Source: Hydractinia symbiolongicarpus (Eukaryota > Cnidaria > Hydrozoa > Anthoathecata > Hydractiniidae). Taken from it: a stretch of 64,000 nucleotides of DNA. A program made the translations under genes and the position numbers. Numbering within the stretch: the first letter of the stretch is position 1; each line of letters starts with the position of its first letter. Of this stretch, positions 52,004 to 63,184 are shown piece by piece. The stretch covers positions 8,990,001 through 9,054,000 of the forward strand of contig NC_079889.1 of assembly GCF_029227915.1 (NCBI RefSeq), in the 5' to 3' direction. The notes beneath the pieces are model-generated. The model saw only the letters and a list, made by a program, of their open reading frames with translations, ran no database searches and was not told the DNA's origin.

Positions 52004-55000
52004 ATGGTGGTGGACCAACAGTTCACCACATGTTAATTGCGGTTCCTGAAGTAAGTACTTATACCTTGTTGAGAGGCTTGGCTTTGATTGCATTCAGTAT
52101 TCAAGTGTCAACAAAGATGGCTACTAGCATCATTGAAGGATATACTTTAGAAACTCAATGTTATTTCAAATCTAGAATGGTAGACTAGTGAAAAGGGTGG
52201 TCACAAGGCATGAACATTAGGGGCCCTCAAGGTAACTAACCAATACTGTTGTAGATCCAGGCCCCTAAGATTGCCTTGCCTACCTATAAATTGGGAACAG
52301 CTAAAGTCAACTAGTTTCCATCATCACATTTTGCTAATAGTTTGGTTTGATCATCACATTTTGCTTAACTGAAATAATTTTAAGCTAGCTCCACGTTTTC
52401 GGGAAGCATCTATCACTGCAACCTACTAATATCATCAACTCCATCTTTTGGCTTCAATTACTATAATGGTAGTGCATCCAATGACAACCAATGACTGTAG
52501 CAAATTTTGGATCATGTACCTCTGGTATCAGGAGAAACCTTCAGATATTTCTTCAGGACAGATATTGCATGTAGCCAGGTCGGTTTGTTTCATTTTATAT
52601 ATTATATCAGGTTAGGAGCCCAGAAACTGTCACTTTTTAACCACCCTAGAGCCATTATGGCTTTTATACAAGTAATGCCAACCTTGTAGCCAGGTTGCCA
52701 TTATGATAACTCGTTATGTTATGCATAGTGTTGTTTATGGTCATTCACCGCAATAGACGATCATGATACGATCCTGCTCCAACCTGTATATAGTAAATTG
52801 TATCTGCGTGAAAATTTGGCCTCGTGTTTTCCCTTTTTAATCTTATAATAGACTATACTTAGCTAGCCAGAAAAACTTCTTTTTTCCACATCCAAAATAA
52901 TATTTGCAGGCTTGTTTTCGTAAGTTATTGGTGAATATAATTGCTTTGGGGGCAATATTCAGGCTATAAATTTGGAGAAACTATATTCTGTAAAAGACAT
53001 GCTAAACGGTATCTATTACTAATAAAAATTTTGATATTTAATCTATTTGAAACATTTAGTCACATGGAAAAGGAGAAATATAGAGAAATAAGCAACAACA
53101 ACAAAACAAACTGCATTGTAAATAGGCTTTATTTGTATTATTAGATCATAGTACACCATAAACAACAACAGATAAATAAAATAAAAATAGCAAAATTATA
53201 TCATGATTTTGCACAAGTAAAGGCCGCTATATAAAATTTGGTTTTTACGCAGCAATAGCTAATTAAAAACAACACAACCTACCACAACAAGTGAATGACC
53301 ACTGATTTAGCACAACATTCAGTCAAAAATATGTAGCCCTTATTGGCTAAGACTCTAAAATGTTGAATCAAACTTGGAAATACCTAGCTGCTATGCGATA
53401 AACACTAACTACTTAAAAAATTTTAACAAAACAAATCATTTAAAAACAGATATCGTTAACTACATTTACACATTTTGTGTCAATCAGGATAGCGCTGTAT
53501 ATGTATATATGCTAAGTCATTTCGTTATGTTGGTAGAACCACAAACATTTTCCATGCCTGTCAGCATAACTTCTTTAGTGAAATGTGAAAAACTTTCGTC
53601 ATTTCACCCATTAATTAAAACCATGCTTTTTTCCTAATTTTTATAATTAACATCGTTCCCAGGAATTATCTCGATATAAGATTAGAGCTTTTAAACCAAT
53701 CATCATCAAGTCTTGTCGAAGTCATTCTCCCAAAACTAGTCACGACTAGTGTTCTCGTCTGTGGCCTTGTGGCATTTTAAGAAATCGTTTAAAAAGTGTT
53801 TATTGCCAGGAGCTTTGAATCTACAAAGCAAACATACAAGTTGTTATGCAGCTATTCGATTTATTGTATTGTTATCAAATGTCTTGTTACTTGTGGGTAC
53901 CCCAAGACAACACAAGAACTCTGAGTTTGAGACAGGCCTTTTTAGAGTTGTTGAAAGTGAAACTATAAACAGTTTCATGCTCAAACTTGCTAGCACAGCA
54001 ATAGAAAGCTCAAGAATCAATGGAATTAAAAGTAAACAGATGTACCTGAAAACGTTTTCATTATAAAGTTCCTGCTATAATTTTGTTAACTCAAAAAAGT
54101 CTGTTTATTTTGCCAAACTGCTTTCTTCTGCAATCCCAGGCAACACAGAGCATAAATGTTTTCCAGTCATGTTTCTTCTTAGCAACATTGCTCAATTTCA
54201 TTCCGCAATCATATATTCAAGCCTTCCATTTACTTGCTGCAAGTCAATACAAACTTTCTTAGCCTTTAGACATGTTGAATCCTACCCTATCCAACCGACC
54301 GGCTACCGGGAGGCAATAACAATAGGTAGAGTAAATTAATTTCAATCTTTCTTTACTGTAAATTTCGACAACTTCGGCGGGATTCTTCTTGACGTCACAT
54401 ATTGTTTGTTTTACAAGAGTCCAAAAGTCCACACTTCGGCGCGATTCTTCTTGTTGTCAAAATTATTTGTTTGTTTAAGAGGGTCAAAAGGCCACACTTC
54501 GGCTGCCGCCGAAGTCGACTATTTTACGGCAGAAAACAAGGAATCGCGCCAACAATCGGCAAAAAGCGGCAAAATGTAGTTAAACTACCGTGAAACCAGA
54601 GAGTATTGGCAATTTCTACTTAGGCGATCCTACCTCACTTTAAGTTGGATTTTTTAATATTTTTTTTTGCAATATGTGTCCAGTCTTTAGGATCAATTTT
54701 ATAAACATTTCACATAGCTGTATTTTGAATGCTACTCAAAATTGTTCGATCAGGCTATATCTTTTGTGCAATTTGGAAATCTGGAAATGCTTTTATTGTC
54801 AGTGCCCTTAATTTAGAATGGTTGGGCATATAAATACGGTTATGATTCCGATTGTATTCCCTTTATATTAGGCATTTAAATAAGTGTCATTGTAGAGTGA
54901 TTAAGTACTGTGTACAGTCTGAATGTAATCTACCGCGTACACGCTAATATTACACCTTTGCGTGGAGGACGGCAGTCGTTTGTCTTTTGTTATAATTAAA

Positions 55001-57041
55001 TCCCTTACGCGTTTTGCGAGTTTATATTTGCGTGTTAAAAAACAATGCGCTCGTGAAGAAATATTGGAGCAAATAATAAAAATCTTTCGCGAAGTTTTAT
55101 AATACATTGCGCGGGAATGTATTGTTGATTTAAGCGCGTTTCATCTAAGAAACATTCGAGAAGCATTGTTCACAACTATTAAATGCTGCTTTTCGTTTAA
55201 AAAATTCTATTGCCTCTTTTCGATTTTAAACTTTAAAACACGATCTAAAAAAGCATTTCTATCGCCGCTATTCGTTAAAACTTTTAAAATTTCTAGGGAG
55301 AAATTTGAAAACTAATGAATGACAAAATCCCAAAAGTTTATCTTCAAATTTTTAATTTTGTTAATGTAAAAGTAATCCACATGAAAAAAGTTTCTGATGT
55401 TTTATGAAGAAATCTTCCATATTAGCCATTATACATTTGCCCTAGAGTGATTAATAAATAAGGTCAGGCTTCTATTTTCAGAACTGCTATTTACATTTAA
55501 CATCAAGGCATCCAAAACAGCTCCATTTAGGAAAGGGCTAAGGCTGGCCCATTGTTCGTGTTATCAAATGGGGATTTTATTACCCGAATTGTAAAAGGCT
55601 AATTTATAGGCACTTGCATGTAGTTTTTTTTTCATGTCTATTTGTTAAGCCTGTTATGGCATGTTGAATTATCTCGTCGTAGTTCTCGTCAAAAATATTG
55701 CCTGATAGATAATGAATTTTCATTTGGGGAATTGGGAGTGCTGGGCTGCCCTGGGCAGCCACAAAGTGTAGAGATGTGCGTGTACCCCTGGAAGAGTATG
55801 GTGAATTAAGTACAGGTGCGAGGAGATGAACGACGGTGCACCACGCGAGCAGGACAGATGACTGGGGAAATAACAGCAGAGGGATGCGGCGCTGACAGTC
55901 AGAGGTGGTGCACCAAGAGGTTAATAACAGGTGTGAAATGCAAAAGAAGCTAGAGCTCATAAAGAGTAGGTTCTTGTGAGGTATGATAGAGGAAATGGAA
56001 TCACAGGAGAGGAGCTCCGGATGTGATTGAGAGATTAGTTAAGCCAGAAAACAGCTCCGGATGTAGTGGAGAAGAGCGAACACTACTAGGAGAATAGCTC
56101 CGGATGTAGTGGAGAAGAGCGAATTTATTGGGAACGCGCACGTGAGCTTGAGACAATATCTTCTCTTCAGCCTAGCATCCTCACCCGATTCCGCCAAATT
56201 ATCCTCAGTTTATTCTTGCCACTAACAATTGATAGTGCTATTACTGCTATAACTCTAAATTAAAGTACAATCCTTATTCATTGATTTTGTATTATTGACA
56301 GCAATTGTAGTTATTATTTGTCAATTTAAAGTTGTGTATTATCAGATTTTGAAAGTTAGCTAATAACATGATGGATTGCAAAATTGTCTCCTTTAAAAAA
56401 TCCAGTTTGGGGTAAATTGGGGATGTCGGGCTTCCTTCGTCAGCCAAATGGGATGAAGATGCGTTTGTTTCCCTAACAAATGAGGTGCGTTTCCACGAGA
56501 TACGCCATAGCAGGTAGTAGGCAATTTCCAAGCGAGTTGCTGAGGTGTAGGCGATTTCCAAGTGAGTCGCGGAGATGTAGGCGATTTCCAAGTGAGTCGC
56601 GGAGATGTAGGCAATTTCCAAGCGAGTTGCTGAGGTGTAGGCGATTTCCAAGTGAGTCGCGGAGAGGTAGGCAATTTCCAAGCGAGTTGCTGAGGTGTAG
56701 GCGATTTCCAAGTGAGTCGCTCAGATGTAGGCAATTTCCAAGCGAGTTGCTGAGGTGTAGGCGATTTCCAAGTGAGTCGCTCAGATATAGGCAATTTCCA
56801 AGCGAGTTGCTGAGTTAGCGTTTCCACGAGATACGCAGACGTTTCCACGAGATACGTCTTACTAAGGGTAAGGATGGAAACACACGCATCTGGTTTGGGC
56901 CCCCCTGATACCAAACCTGACATCCCCCCCCTTTCCCCAAACTCAAGTGTAGTTATGACATGAAACAAGAGAAATATACTTCTAACATTATCTGTCATTG
57001 TTGTTGTTTGCTTTCGTGTTGTTGCTTCAGAACCATAGCAA
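52004..57041. mobile_element. TTAA-flanked insertion, long copy
   Basis: It begins ATGGTGGTGGACC after TTAT (52000-52003) and ends CCATAGCAA before TTAA (57042-57045). Its first 346 bp and last 624 bp are repeated without visible difference in the adjacent short copy (57046-58431). No transposase was recognised. The unique interior (52350-56417) holds short unassigned open frames only, for example 53749-54066 on plus. Two imperfect repeats with AGCTCCGGATGTAGTGGAG lie near 56050-56125. TTAA target use recalls piggyBac/Kolobok-type elements, but no clear TIR is seen. Confidence 0.55.
56517..56816. repeat. 30-bp minisatellite, ten units (first array)
   Basis: Ten 30-bp units alternate between GGCAATTTCCAAGCGAGTTG-type and GGCGATTTCCAAGTGAGTCG-type, so the higher-order unit is 60 bp. 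GTTTCCACGAGATACG occurs just before and twice after the array. All six reading frames produce repeated peptides by chance. Confidence 0.9.
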
Positions 57042-57045
57042 TTAA

Positions 57046-58431
57046 ATGGTGGTGGACCAACAGTTCACCACATGTTAATTGCGGTTCCTGAAGTAAGTAC
57101 TTATACCTTGTTGAGAGGCTTGGCTTTGATTGCATTCAGTATTCAAGTGTCAACAAAGATGGCTACTAGCATCATTGAAGGATATACTTTAGAAACTCAA
57201 TGTTATTTCAAATCTAGAATGGTAGACTAGTGAAAAGGGTGGTCACAAGGCATGAACATTAGGGGCCCTCAAGGTAACTAACCAATACTGTTGTAGATCC
57301 AGGCCCCTAAGATTGCCTTGCCTACCTATAAATTGGGAACAGCTAAAGTCAACTAGTTTCCATCATCACATTTTGCTAATAGTTTGGTTTGCCCACCCAC
57401 CCACCCTGTTATTATATATTTTTTTTCTTTTTCTTTTATGTACATCAATCACTTCATGTACTGGCATCAATGTCCACAACCGTCACCATATTAACTAATT
57501 CTATAATCAACCACAACCTTATGTTAACTCGATAACTGGACCATCATCCGACACATGACGAGTGCATACGATACCAATTGATGTAGCCCCAGAGGGTCTT
57601 CTACAACGAACTATAACACGCAACGATACTACGAACTACAACACGCAACGATCTAAAACGCAAGATGGAGGGATCAATTGGCATCAAAGACGCGCGCTCG
57701 CTTACACCAGTGCTCTTGCCTCAAGGTTTTCTTGGTGATCCAAATTTGGCTACTTGCGATTGCCAAGTTTTTTGTCCAGAGGTAGAAGCACTGTTGACCC
57801 GCGCTGGTGGGGATGTCGGGCTTCCTTCGTCAGCCAAATGGGATGAAGATGCGTTTGTTTCCCTAACAAATGAGGTGCGTTTCCACGAGATACGCCATAG
57901 CAGGTAGTAGGCAATTTCCAAGCGAGTTGCTGAGGTGTAGGCGATTTCCAAGTGAGTCGCGGAGATGTAGGCGATTTCCAAGTGAGTCGCGGAGATGTAG
58001 GCAATTTCCAAGCGAGTTGCTGAGGTGTAGGCGATTTCCAAGTGAGTCGCGGAGAGGTAGGCAATTTCCAAGCGAGTTGCTGAGGTGTAGGCGATTTCCA
58101 AGTGAGTCGCTCAGATGTAGGCAATTTCCAAGCGAGTTGCTGAGGTGTAGGCGATTTCCAAGTGAGTCGCTCAGATATAGGCAATTTCCAAGCGAGTTGC
58201 TGAGTTAGCGTTTCCACGAGATACGCAGACGTTTCCACGAGATACGTCTTACTAAGGGTAAGGATGGAAACACACGCATCTGGTTTGGGCCCCCCTGATA
58301 CCAAACCTGACATCCCCCCCCTTTCCCCAAACTCAAGTGTAGTTATGACATGAAACAAGAGAAATATACTTCTAACATTATCTGTCATTGTTGTTGTTTG
58401 CTTTCGTGTTGTTGCTTCAGAACCATAGCAA
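57046..58431. mobile_element. TTAA-flanked insertion, short copy in tandem
   Basis: It lies directly after the long copy, sharing the TTAA at 57042-57045, and is followed by TTAA at 58432-58435. It shares both ends with the long copy but has a different 416-bp centre (57392-57807). An unassigned plus-strand open frame (57665-57907, starting M-E-G-S-I-G-I-K-D-A) runs into the shared right end. An assembly duplication is a possible alternative. Confidence 0.55.
57907..58206. repeat. 30-bp minisatellite, ten units (second array)
   Basis: A copy of the array at 56517-56816, offset by exactly 1,390 bases, with the same unit order and no difference I could see. Confidence 0.9.
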
Positions 58432-58435
58432 TTAA

Positions 58436-59021
58436 TCCACACTTTTGCAGCTCTAAATGGGAAGGCTTTTTTGCCAAATTCCGTGTTGACCAAGGGAAGT
58501 GTGAACCTGTTTTTTGAAGCTCCTCTTGTTTGATGATTATGACAGTTTTTTGTCAAAAGGAATTTTGAGCGCATGTAATCAGGAGCAATGTGATTCATGG
58601 CTTTGAAAACTAATATGGCATCGTTTTTGATGAGTAAATTATTCATTGAATATTCCCTCTCTTTCCCAAGAAAGGTACGGACACATTTTAATCGTTTTTC
58701 TAGTTTTCCCAATCTACCTTGGGTGGCACAAGCCCATGCCGAGGAGCAGTAGTTGAAATATGGCATGACAAGTGCATTAATTAAAAGGTTTTTTGTGTGA
58801 GGTGTTAAACAGGATGCAATGGTTCTAATTTTAGAATATTTAATTAGTATTTTTCTATTTATGTCATTAATGTGCTTTTCCCATTGCATTTTTTGATCAA
58901 ATGTTACCCCAAGATATTTAACTTTTTCGCTCCTCTTCAAAGGAATACCCATATAGTTGATAGTTTTGTTCTCAACTTTTTTTAACTGGCTGTGTGTTAA
59001 CTGGCTCAATGTTTTGGTCAA
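58436..59021 (-). pseudogene. LINE reverse transcriptase, post-catalytic fragment
   Basis: About 195 codons cover the thumb-like region: Y-M-G-I-P-L-K-R-S-E-K-V-K-Y-L-G-V-T-F-D, then N-Y-C-S-S-A-W, then K-C-V-R-T-F-L-G and A-P-D-Y-M-R-S-K. The open frame runs on by chance into the inserted minisatellite down to 57750, making a 423-codon chimeric frame that is not a real protein. Confidence 0.75.
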
Positions 59022-59215
59022 AATATTTTTTTTTATAATATCTTTTGTTGCTTGTTATTTTTTGGTAGGTTAAAGGTTATATAGACGCTAGCTAGCTATT
59101 TGTGTGGACCTAATGGGATGGCTTTTTATAAAAATGTGAACATAAGCAACGTTTAACTGTACTAAAATTGGTGCCTTGGGCAAACTGTATTATTTTTTAT
59201 TTTTAGTGTAAATCA

Positions 59216-61243
59216 ATGGACAATATTTTAAAGAATACCATTAGAACAGAAATCAAATCATTTATGGATTCAGAAAATACAAATAATGAAAGAAAAGAAG
59301 ACAAAAAAGACAAGGGTCCACGAAAAACAGAACAAAGACTAGGACAACTGTTATCCAAAATTCGAGCAAAGTCATCTGAAAGTGGAAGTTCACAATATTC
59401 TAGTCGACCCTCCAAAAAGTACAAAAAGTTACAACTTAAGTATGAGAGATATGATAACCTAATTAACGAATTCAAAGTGGTAAGGCTAAAAGATGGAGGA
59501 GGCCCAAGATTCGTTGACGTGGAACAAGAAACTCCTATATCATTCCAAGAAATAAAGGAACTAGCTAAAAACTTTTACTTTGATGATAACAACTGTAACA
59601 ATTTTTCAGAAAACGTTGCTGAATGCACAATTGATCTTGTAGCAATCACAGGTCAAAATATTGATGAAGATGAAGACATGTGGGAATACCTTAAGAGAAA
59701 AGGCCTTGTTATTTCTAAAACATTCTTTGTCTTAAGGTCAACATATGTAGATTTAAGTGAGGACAATTTACCTGCAGTTTTCAACAATTTTAATGAATTT
59801 AATGAGTCAATGAATGTTGAAAGTACACCCAAACGAAAATTGTGCCATACCTGCCACTGTACCTACACTGGAAGTGAATGCTTCATCTGCTTACAAAATC
59901 AAAAGTACTTGGAAAGTCTTGAAAAGGACAAGGAAAAGACTGCATTAGAACTGAACTTGACAACAGCTACAGAACTAAACGATTGTTTTGACAACGAAAT
60001 GCCAAATAGTTCATTTGAAGGAAATCCTATTCCTGATTTGCCATCAGTTGCCGAATTAAGGCAGATCAGATTAAATCTATTTACCACAGATGTACCTGAA
60101 TGTTTAACTGCAGAAAAAGAAGTAAAAGTTAACAGACACAATATAAGAAAAGACTTGATTAAAGCTTTCCAAGATGAGGTAATTTTACTGTTTGTATATT
60201 AATTATGACGGGAATTTAAGTGACAGATTTTGGTCCAAACCGTCAAATTTTCTTGGCACCAAAAGTTTTGTATACTTCCAATGATATTAAGTAAAATTTA
60301 TATTATTTACTAGATCAAGGTGAATGAGAAGATCACTTACACTGTTATTGATTCCCATGGGCTCTCAGAAAATGGTGTAGGATCAGGTGTATCAAGAGAT
60401 GTATATTCAATGTTTTGGAAAGACGTTGCAGATAGCTATTTAGTTGGTGCTGATGAGCGTGTTCCCTTTGTTAGACATGACCTCTATGTATCAGAATGGG
60501 AGGCTATTGGTAAAATTCTTGTCAAAGGTTTTATTGACACTGGATACTTTCCAATAGTTATCAGTCGTTCATTTATGCATTACTGCTTGTATGGGGAAGT
60601 GAATAATCCTGATGATCTAATAGATGGGTTTTTAAGGTATTTATCTCAAATGGAACGAACAGTTGTTCAAGAAGCACTTGCTTCTAAAAAATCTGATATT
60701 TTTACCTCAGAAGAATTTATGGACATTCTTGATCAGTTTAAGTGTCGTACATTGGTAACTTCTAGTAATGTTAAGGAAGTGGTGATTGCAAGACAAGAAC
60801 TATACCAGAAACCTCATATAATGGCAACATGCTGGAGAACTAATTTCGCCCCTCTACTAACACACCTATCAACTCCGGAATCTCTTGTTGCCTTGTATGA
60901 AAAGGTAGAACCAACGGCAAAAATGCTTTTGGCATTAATTGTTTCGAACCCTGCTAACGAGAGTGAAAGAGATGCACTTCAGTATTTTAAAAGATTTGTA
61001 CGGGGACTGGAAAATATGGAGTTAAAGCGACTATTGCAATTTTTTACTGGTTCAGAACTGATAATAGTCAATTCACTGCACATAATGTTTAAAAAAGATG
61101 TAACTGAATTCTCCAGAAGGCCAATAGCACATACATGTGGGCCTATGTTGGAATTACCATCAACTTACAACAATTTTTGTGAGCTTAGAGAGGAATTTAC
61201 AAGTATATTGAAAAAATCAACATGGGAAATAGACATTGTATGA
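59216..61243 (+). CDS. Transposon-borne HECT-type E3 ubiquitin-ligase-like protein
   Basis: Two exons, 59216-60178 and 60314-61243, separated by a 135-bp phase-0 intron (donor GTAATT, acceptor TTTACTAG), give 630 residues. The N-terminal part is charged (Lys/Glu/Ser-rich, residues 20-80). A cysteine cluster lies at 210, 213, 215, 222 and 225, possibly a zinc site. The C-terminal half resembles a HECT domain, with a G-V-G-S-G-V-S-R-D-V-Y motif early in exon 2 and the end signature A-H-T-C-G-P-M-L-E-L-P. The catalytic-type cysteine is residue 596, 34 residues before the end, as in true HECT ligases. Relatives are often annotated as G2E3-like. It lies within the transposon's TIRs and is convergent with the transposase. 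An acceptor-like TTTTTAG just before the ATG suggests an upstream 5' UTR exon. The frame is intact, so it may be functional. Substrate and role are unknown. Confidence 0.8.
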
Positions 61244-61682
61244 CTGAGTTCATATTTCTTTGTTATGTTTGGTAATATATGATCATTTACTAAAACTTCT
61301 GCTTAACTGACCATGGTGACATTTTTTGTAATTAGGAAAATACCAATCAGTTTATTTACATGCTTATGTTTTATTTTTAACTTTTTTTGTGGTCTGTAGA
61401 CATCCTTTTTTCTTTATATATTACTCACTAAGCTTTACTACGGTTTACTATTTGTTTTATGTCCTAATATCAGTACAAAAATGGGTACGAGAGTATAGTT
61501 ATGTTGCCAAAAAAGGATTTGTTATTTTGTTAAGATCTATTTGTTTTTACGATTGCAGTGTTTGTTGTATATATATGACTCACATTTGTTTTGGTTTACT
61601 AGAAAAATTACTTATTGTATGAACTTTTTAAGGAAAAAAAGCAATAAGAAAACAACAAATGTTTATATTTTGTTCAAGTGTA

Positions 61683-62843
61683 TTATGAGAATTCATCAAT
61701 CTTTTCAATAAGATAAAAATACAAATGTAGTGCCTCCTCTGGATTTTGTGGTTGAGCGATACCATCGCGATTCATAAAATGCTCTGCAAACTCCTGAAAC
61801 TCGTACGAGAAATCACAATGCTCATTTTCAGTGACCGATTGGAATTCATTAACTTCCTGGGGATGCACGTTTTGTAAACAATCCTCTGCGTCAAACAAAT
61901 GAGGAAGGAAAAACATAGAATCGGGACGACCACTTGGTCCACCATTATTGCTTTTTGAGATTAAATGTGAGTTCCATTCCTCAACAATTGAATTTAAATC
62001 ACTTCGAATCATTGGCATAAAACAATATCGAATACAGTCCAATATAACTGGATCGGAAGTAAAAAGCGTGTCTGAGTCAGCTAAATCCCGGAAAAAATGC
62101 CGCCACCACCCAATACGATCCCGTTGTAACATGGCCCAAAATGACTCAATTCTCTGGTTCTGTGGCGATGTTGTTATACTGAAAGATTCCTCAGCGTTTG
62201 CGCCTGAGAGTGATCTCAAGTAAACGTGAACGGGCTCGATGAGTGCATGTTCAGTTCCATCATCTGCTTTAATTGTCAAAGGAAGTCCTTTCAAATTTAA
62301 AACGGCATCTAAATAGTATCCAGCGATAACTTCAGGCAGTTTATTAGTGGTCCCTACTTTAAGCCAAATTATTTTGCGTGAAAAGCCGTCAATACATCCA
62401 TGAATGCTAAAACCATACGGCTTAAGCTTATCGTGGCCATCAATGTGCCAGACATAATTTGGGCCTCGAGCTCGGTATGCTCTTCGACGAAGGCGCCGTC
62501 TCTTTCTCCTATTTACTCCCTGTGGATCAAAATACCTTATTGCTAGCCTAACATCATCTCGTCTGCAGATTATGTCTTTTGACGTTAAACATCTATGAAT
62601 GCGACGATAGCCCAGCTCAGCTCCACTACCATCCAGTTGCTCCTTCACAGCCTGCATCACATCTGTGTGTTGATTTCTAATACTTGCCAAGGGCCTTTTT
62701 CTCATACCATAAAGACGAAACCATCTTTTTAATGTCGATAAACTAATTTTATAGTTATGATGTATACGAAGGAATTCTAGTATCTCCAGGTATGTCAGTC
62801 CTTGATTGAAATAAACCTTAATAGCATCCTTCACGCTTTCCAT
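61683..62843 (-). CDS. IS3EU-like DDE transposase (integrase core)
   Basis: A single intact 386-residue frame. Residues about 17-50 form a helix-turn-helix of the resolvase/IS3 kind (T-Y-L-E-I-L-E-F-L and S-L-S-T-L-K-R-W-F). Residues 113-127 are strongly basic. The rve-type catalytic core follows: W-H-I-D-G-H-D (D135), I-K-A-D-D-G-T (D194 or D195), P-Q-N-Q-R-I-E-S-F-W (E233), with spacing like retroviral and IS3 integrases. It should cut and join the transposon ends. No frameshift or stop is seen. The start codon lies just inside the right subterminal repeats, so the element end may serve as its promoter. Confidence 0.88.
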   Translation of the reverse strand: MESVKDAIKVYFNQGLTYLEILEFLRIHHNYKISLSTLKRWFRLYGMRKRPLASIRNQHTDVMQAVKEQLDGSGAELGYRRIHRCLTSKDIICRRDDVRLAIRYFDPQGVNRRKRRRLRRRAYRARGPNYVWHIDGHDKLKPYGFSIHGCIDGFSRKIIWLKVGTTNKLPEVIAGYYLDAVLNLKGLPLTIKADDGTEHALIEPVHVYLRSLSGANAEESFSITTSPQNQRIESFWAMLQRDRIGWWRHFFRDLADSDTLFTSDPVILDCIRYCFMPMIRSDLNSIVEEWNSHLISKSNNGGPSGRPDSMFFLPHLFDAEDCLQNVHPQEVNEFQSVTENEHCDFSYEFQEFAEHFMNRDGIAQPQNPEEALHLYFYLIEKIDEFS

Positions 62844-62919
62844 GACGGTGTAGTGAATAAGGAGATACTAGACAACTGATTAATAACGCCAAAAGTGAGT
62901 TAGAAAATTAAAAAAAATG

Positions 62920-63178
62920 CAAAAGTGAAAAAAGAAAATTGCAGAAGTAAAAAAAAAAATTGCAGAAGGGAAAAAATTTTTTGCAGAAGTGAAAAAAAAA
63001 ATTGCAGAAGTGAGAAAAAAAATTACAGAAGTGAAAAAAAAAATTGCAGAAGTGAAAAAAAAATTACAGAAGTGAAAAAAAAAATTGCAGAAATGAAAAA
63101 AAAATTGCAGAAGTGAAAAAAAAGTTAACAGAAGTAAAAAAATACTTTACAGAAGTGTGACCCCTCAGAGCCATCGTA
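62920..63178. repeat. Right TIR and subterminal repeats of the large transposon
   Basis: About a dozen copies of (A)TTGCAGAAGTGAAAAAAA, the inverse of the left-end motif, precede the 30-bp TIR. A run this regular would fold onto the left repeats. It produces a lysine-rich chance open frame that should not be annotated as a gene. Confidence 0.85.
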
Positions 63179-63184
63179 CCTGAT

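Larger units (their letters stand above)
51687..59040 (-). mobile_element. 5'-truncated LINE (CR1/L2-type) split by later insertions
   Basis: On the minus strand, 58436-59021 encodes the part of a non-LTR reverse transcriptase that follows the catalytic core (Y-L-G-V-T-F-D, W-E-K-H-I, and F-P-F-R-A-A-K-V-W). The frame breaks at 58435 and resumes at 52003-51921 with L-P-D-Q-V...S-F-K-T-S-I, ending at a stop. An (ATT)n tail follows at 51687-51714. The RT catalytic motifs are absent, so the copy is 5'-truncated near 59040 and dead. Everything from 52004 to 58431 is a younger insertion into it. Confidence 0.8.
51374..63178. mobile_element. IS3EU-like DNA transposon carrying a HECT-type gene (11.8 kb with nested insertions)
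   Basis: Terminal inverted repeats 51374-51403 and 63149-63178 are identical over 30 bp, beginning TACGATGGCTCTGAGGGG. The element is flanked by the direct repeat CCTGAT (51368-51373 and 63179-63184). TAC...GTA ends with a 6-bp duplication are, from memory, features of the IS3EU superfamily, and the encoded integrase-like transposase fits. Inside the termini, an ACTTCTGCA-plus-T-run motif is repeated on both sides in inverted orientation. Gene content: HECT-like gene 59216-61243 (+) and transposase 61683-62843 (-). About 7.35 kb between 51687 and about 59040 is a nested LINE with its own insertions. Exact TIRs and TSD suggest a fairly recent insertion. Confidence 0.9.

Noticed and set aside
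56393-56998. Repetitive 201-codon and related open frames in the minisatellite arrays
   Set aside because: Frames on both strands are open because the unit length is a multiple of three; the peptide repeats are a by-product of the DNA repeat.
56517-58206. CRISPR-like array of 30-bp repeats
   Set aside because: There are no unique spacers between units and the genome is eukaryotic; this is a minisatellite.
57750-59021. A 423-codon open frame on the minus strand
   Set aside because: Its N-terminal part is a LINE RT fragment and the rest is read-through of an inserted 30-bp minisatellite; the junction is at a TTAA insertion site.
62925-63116. Lysine-rich 63-codon frame near the right transposon end
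   Set aside because: It is a translation of the subterminal A-rich repeats and overlaps the transposon terminus.
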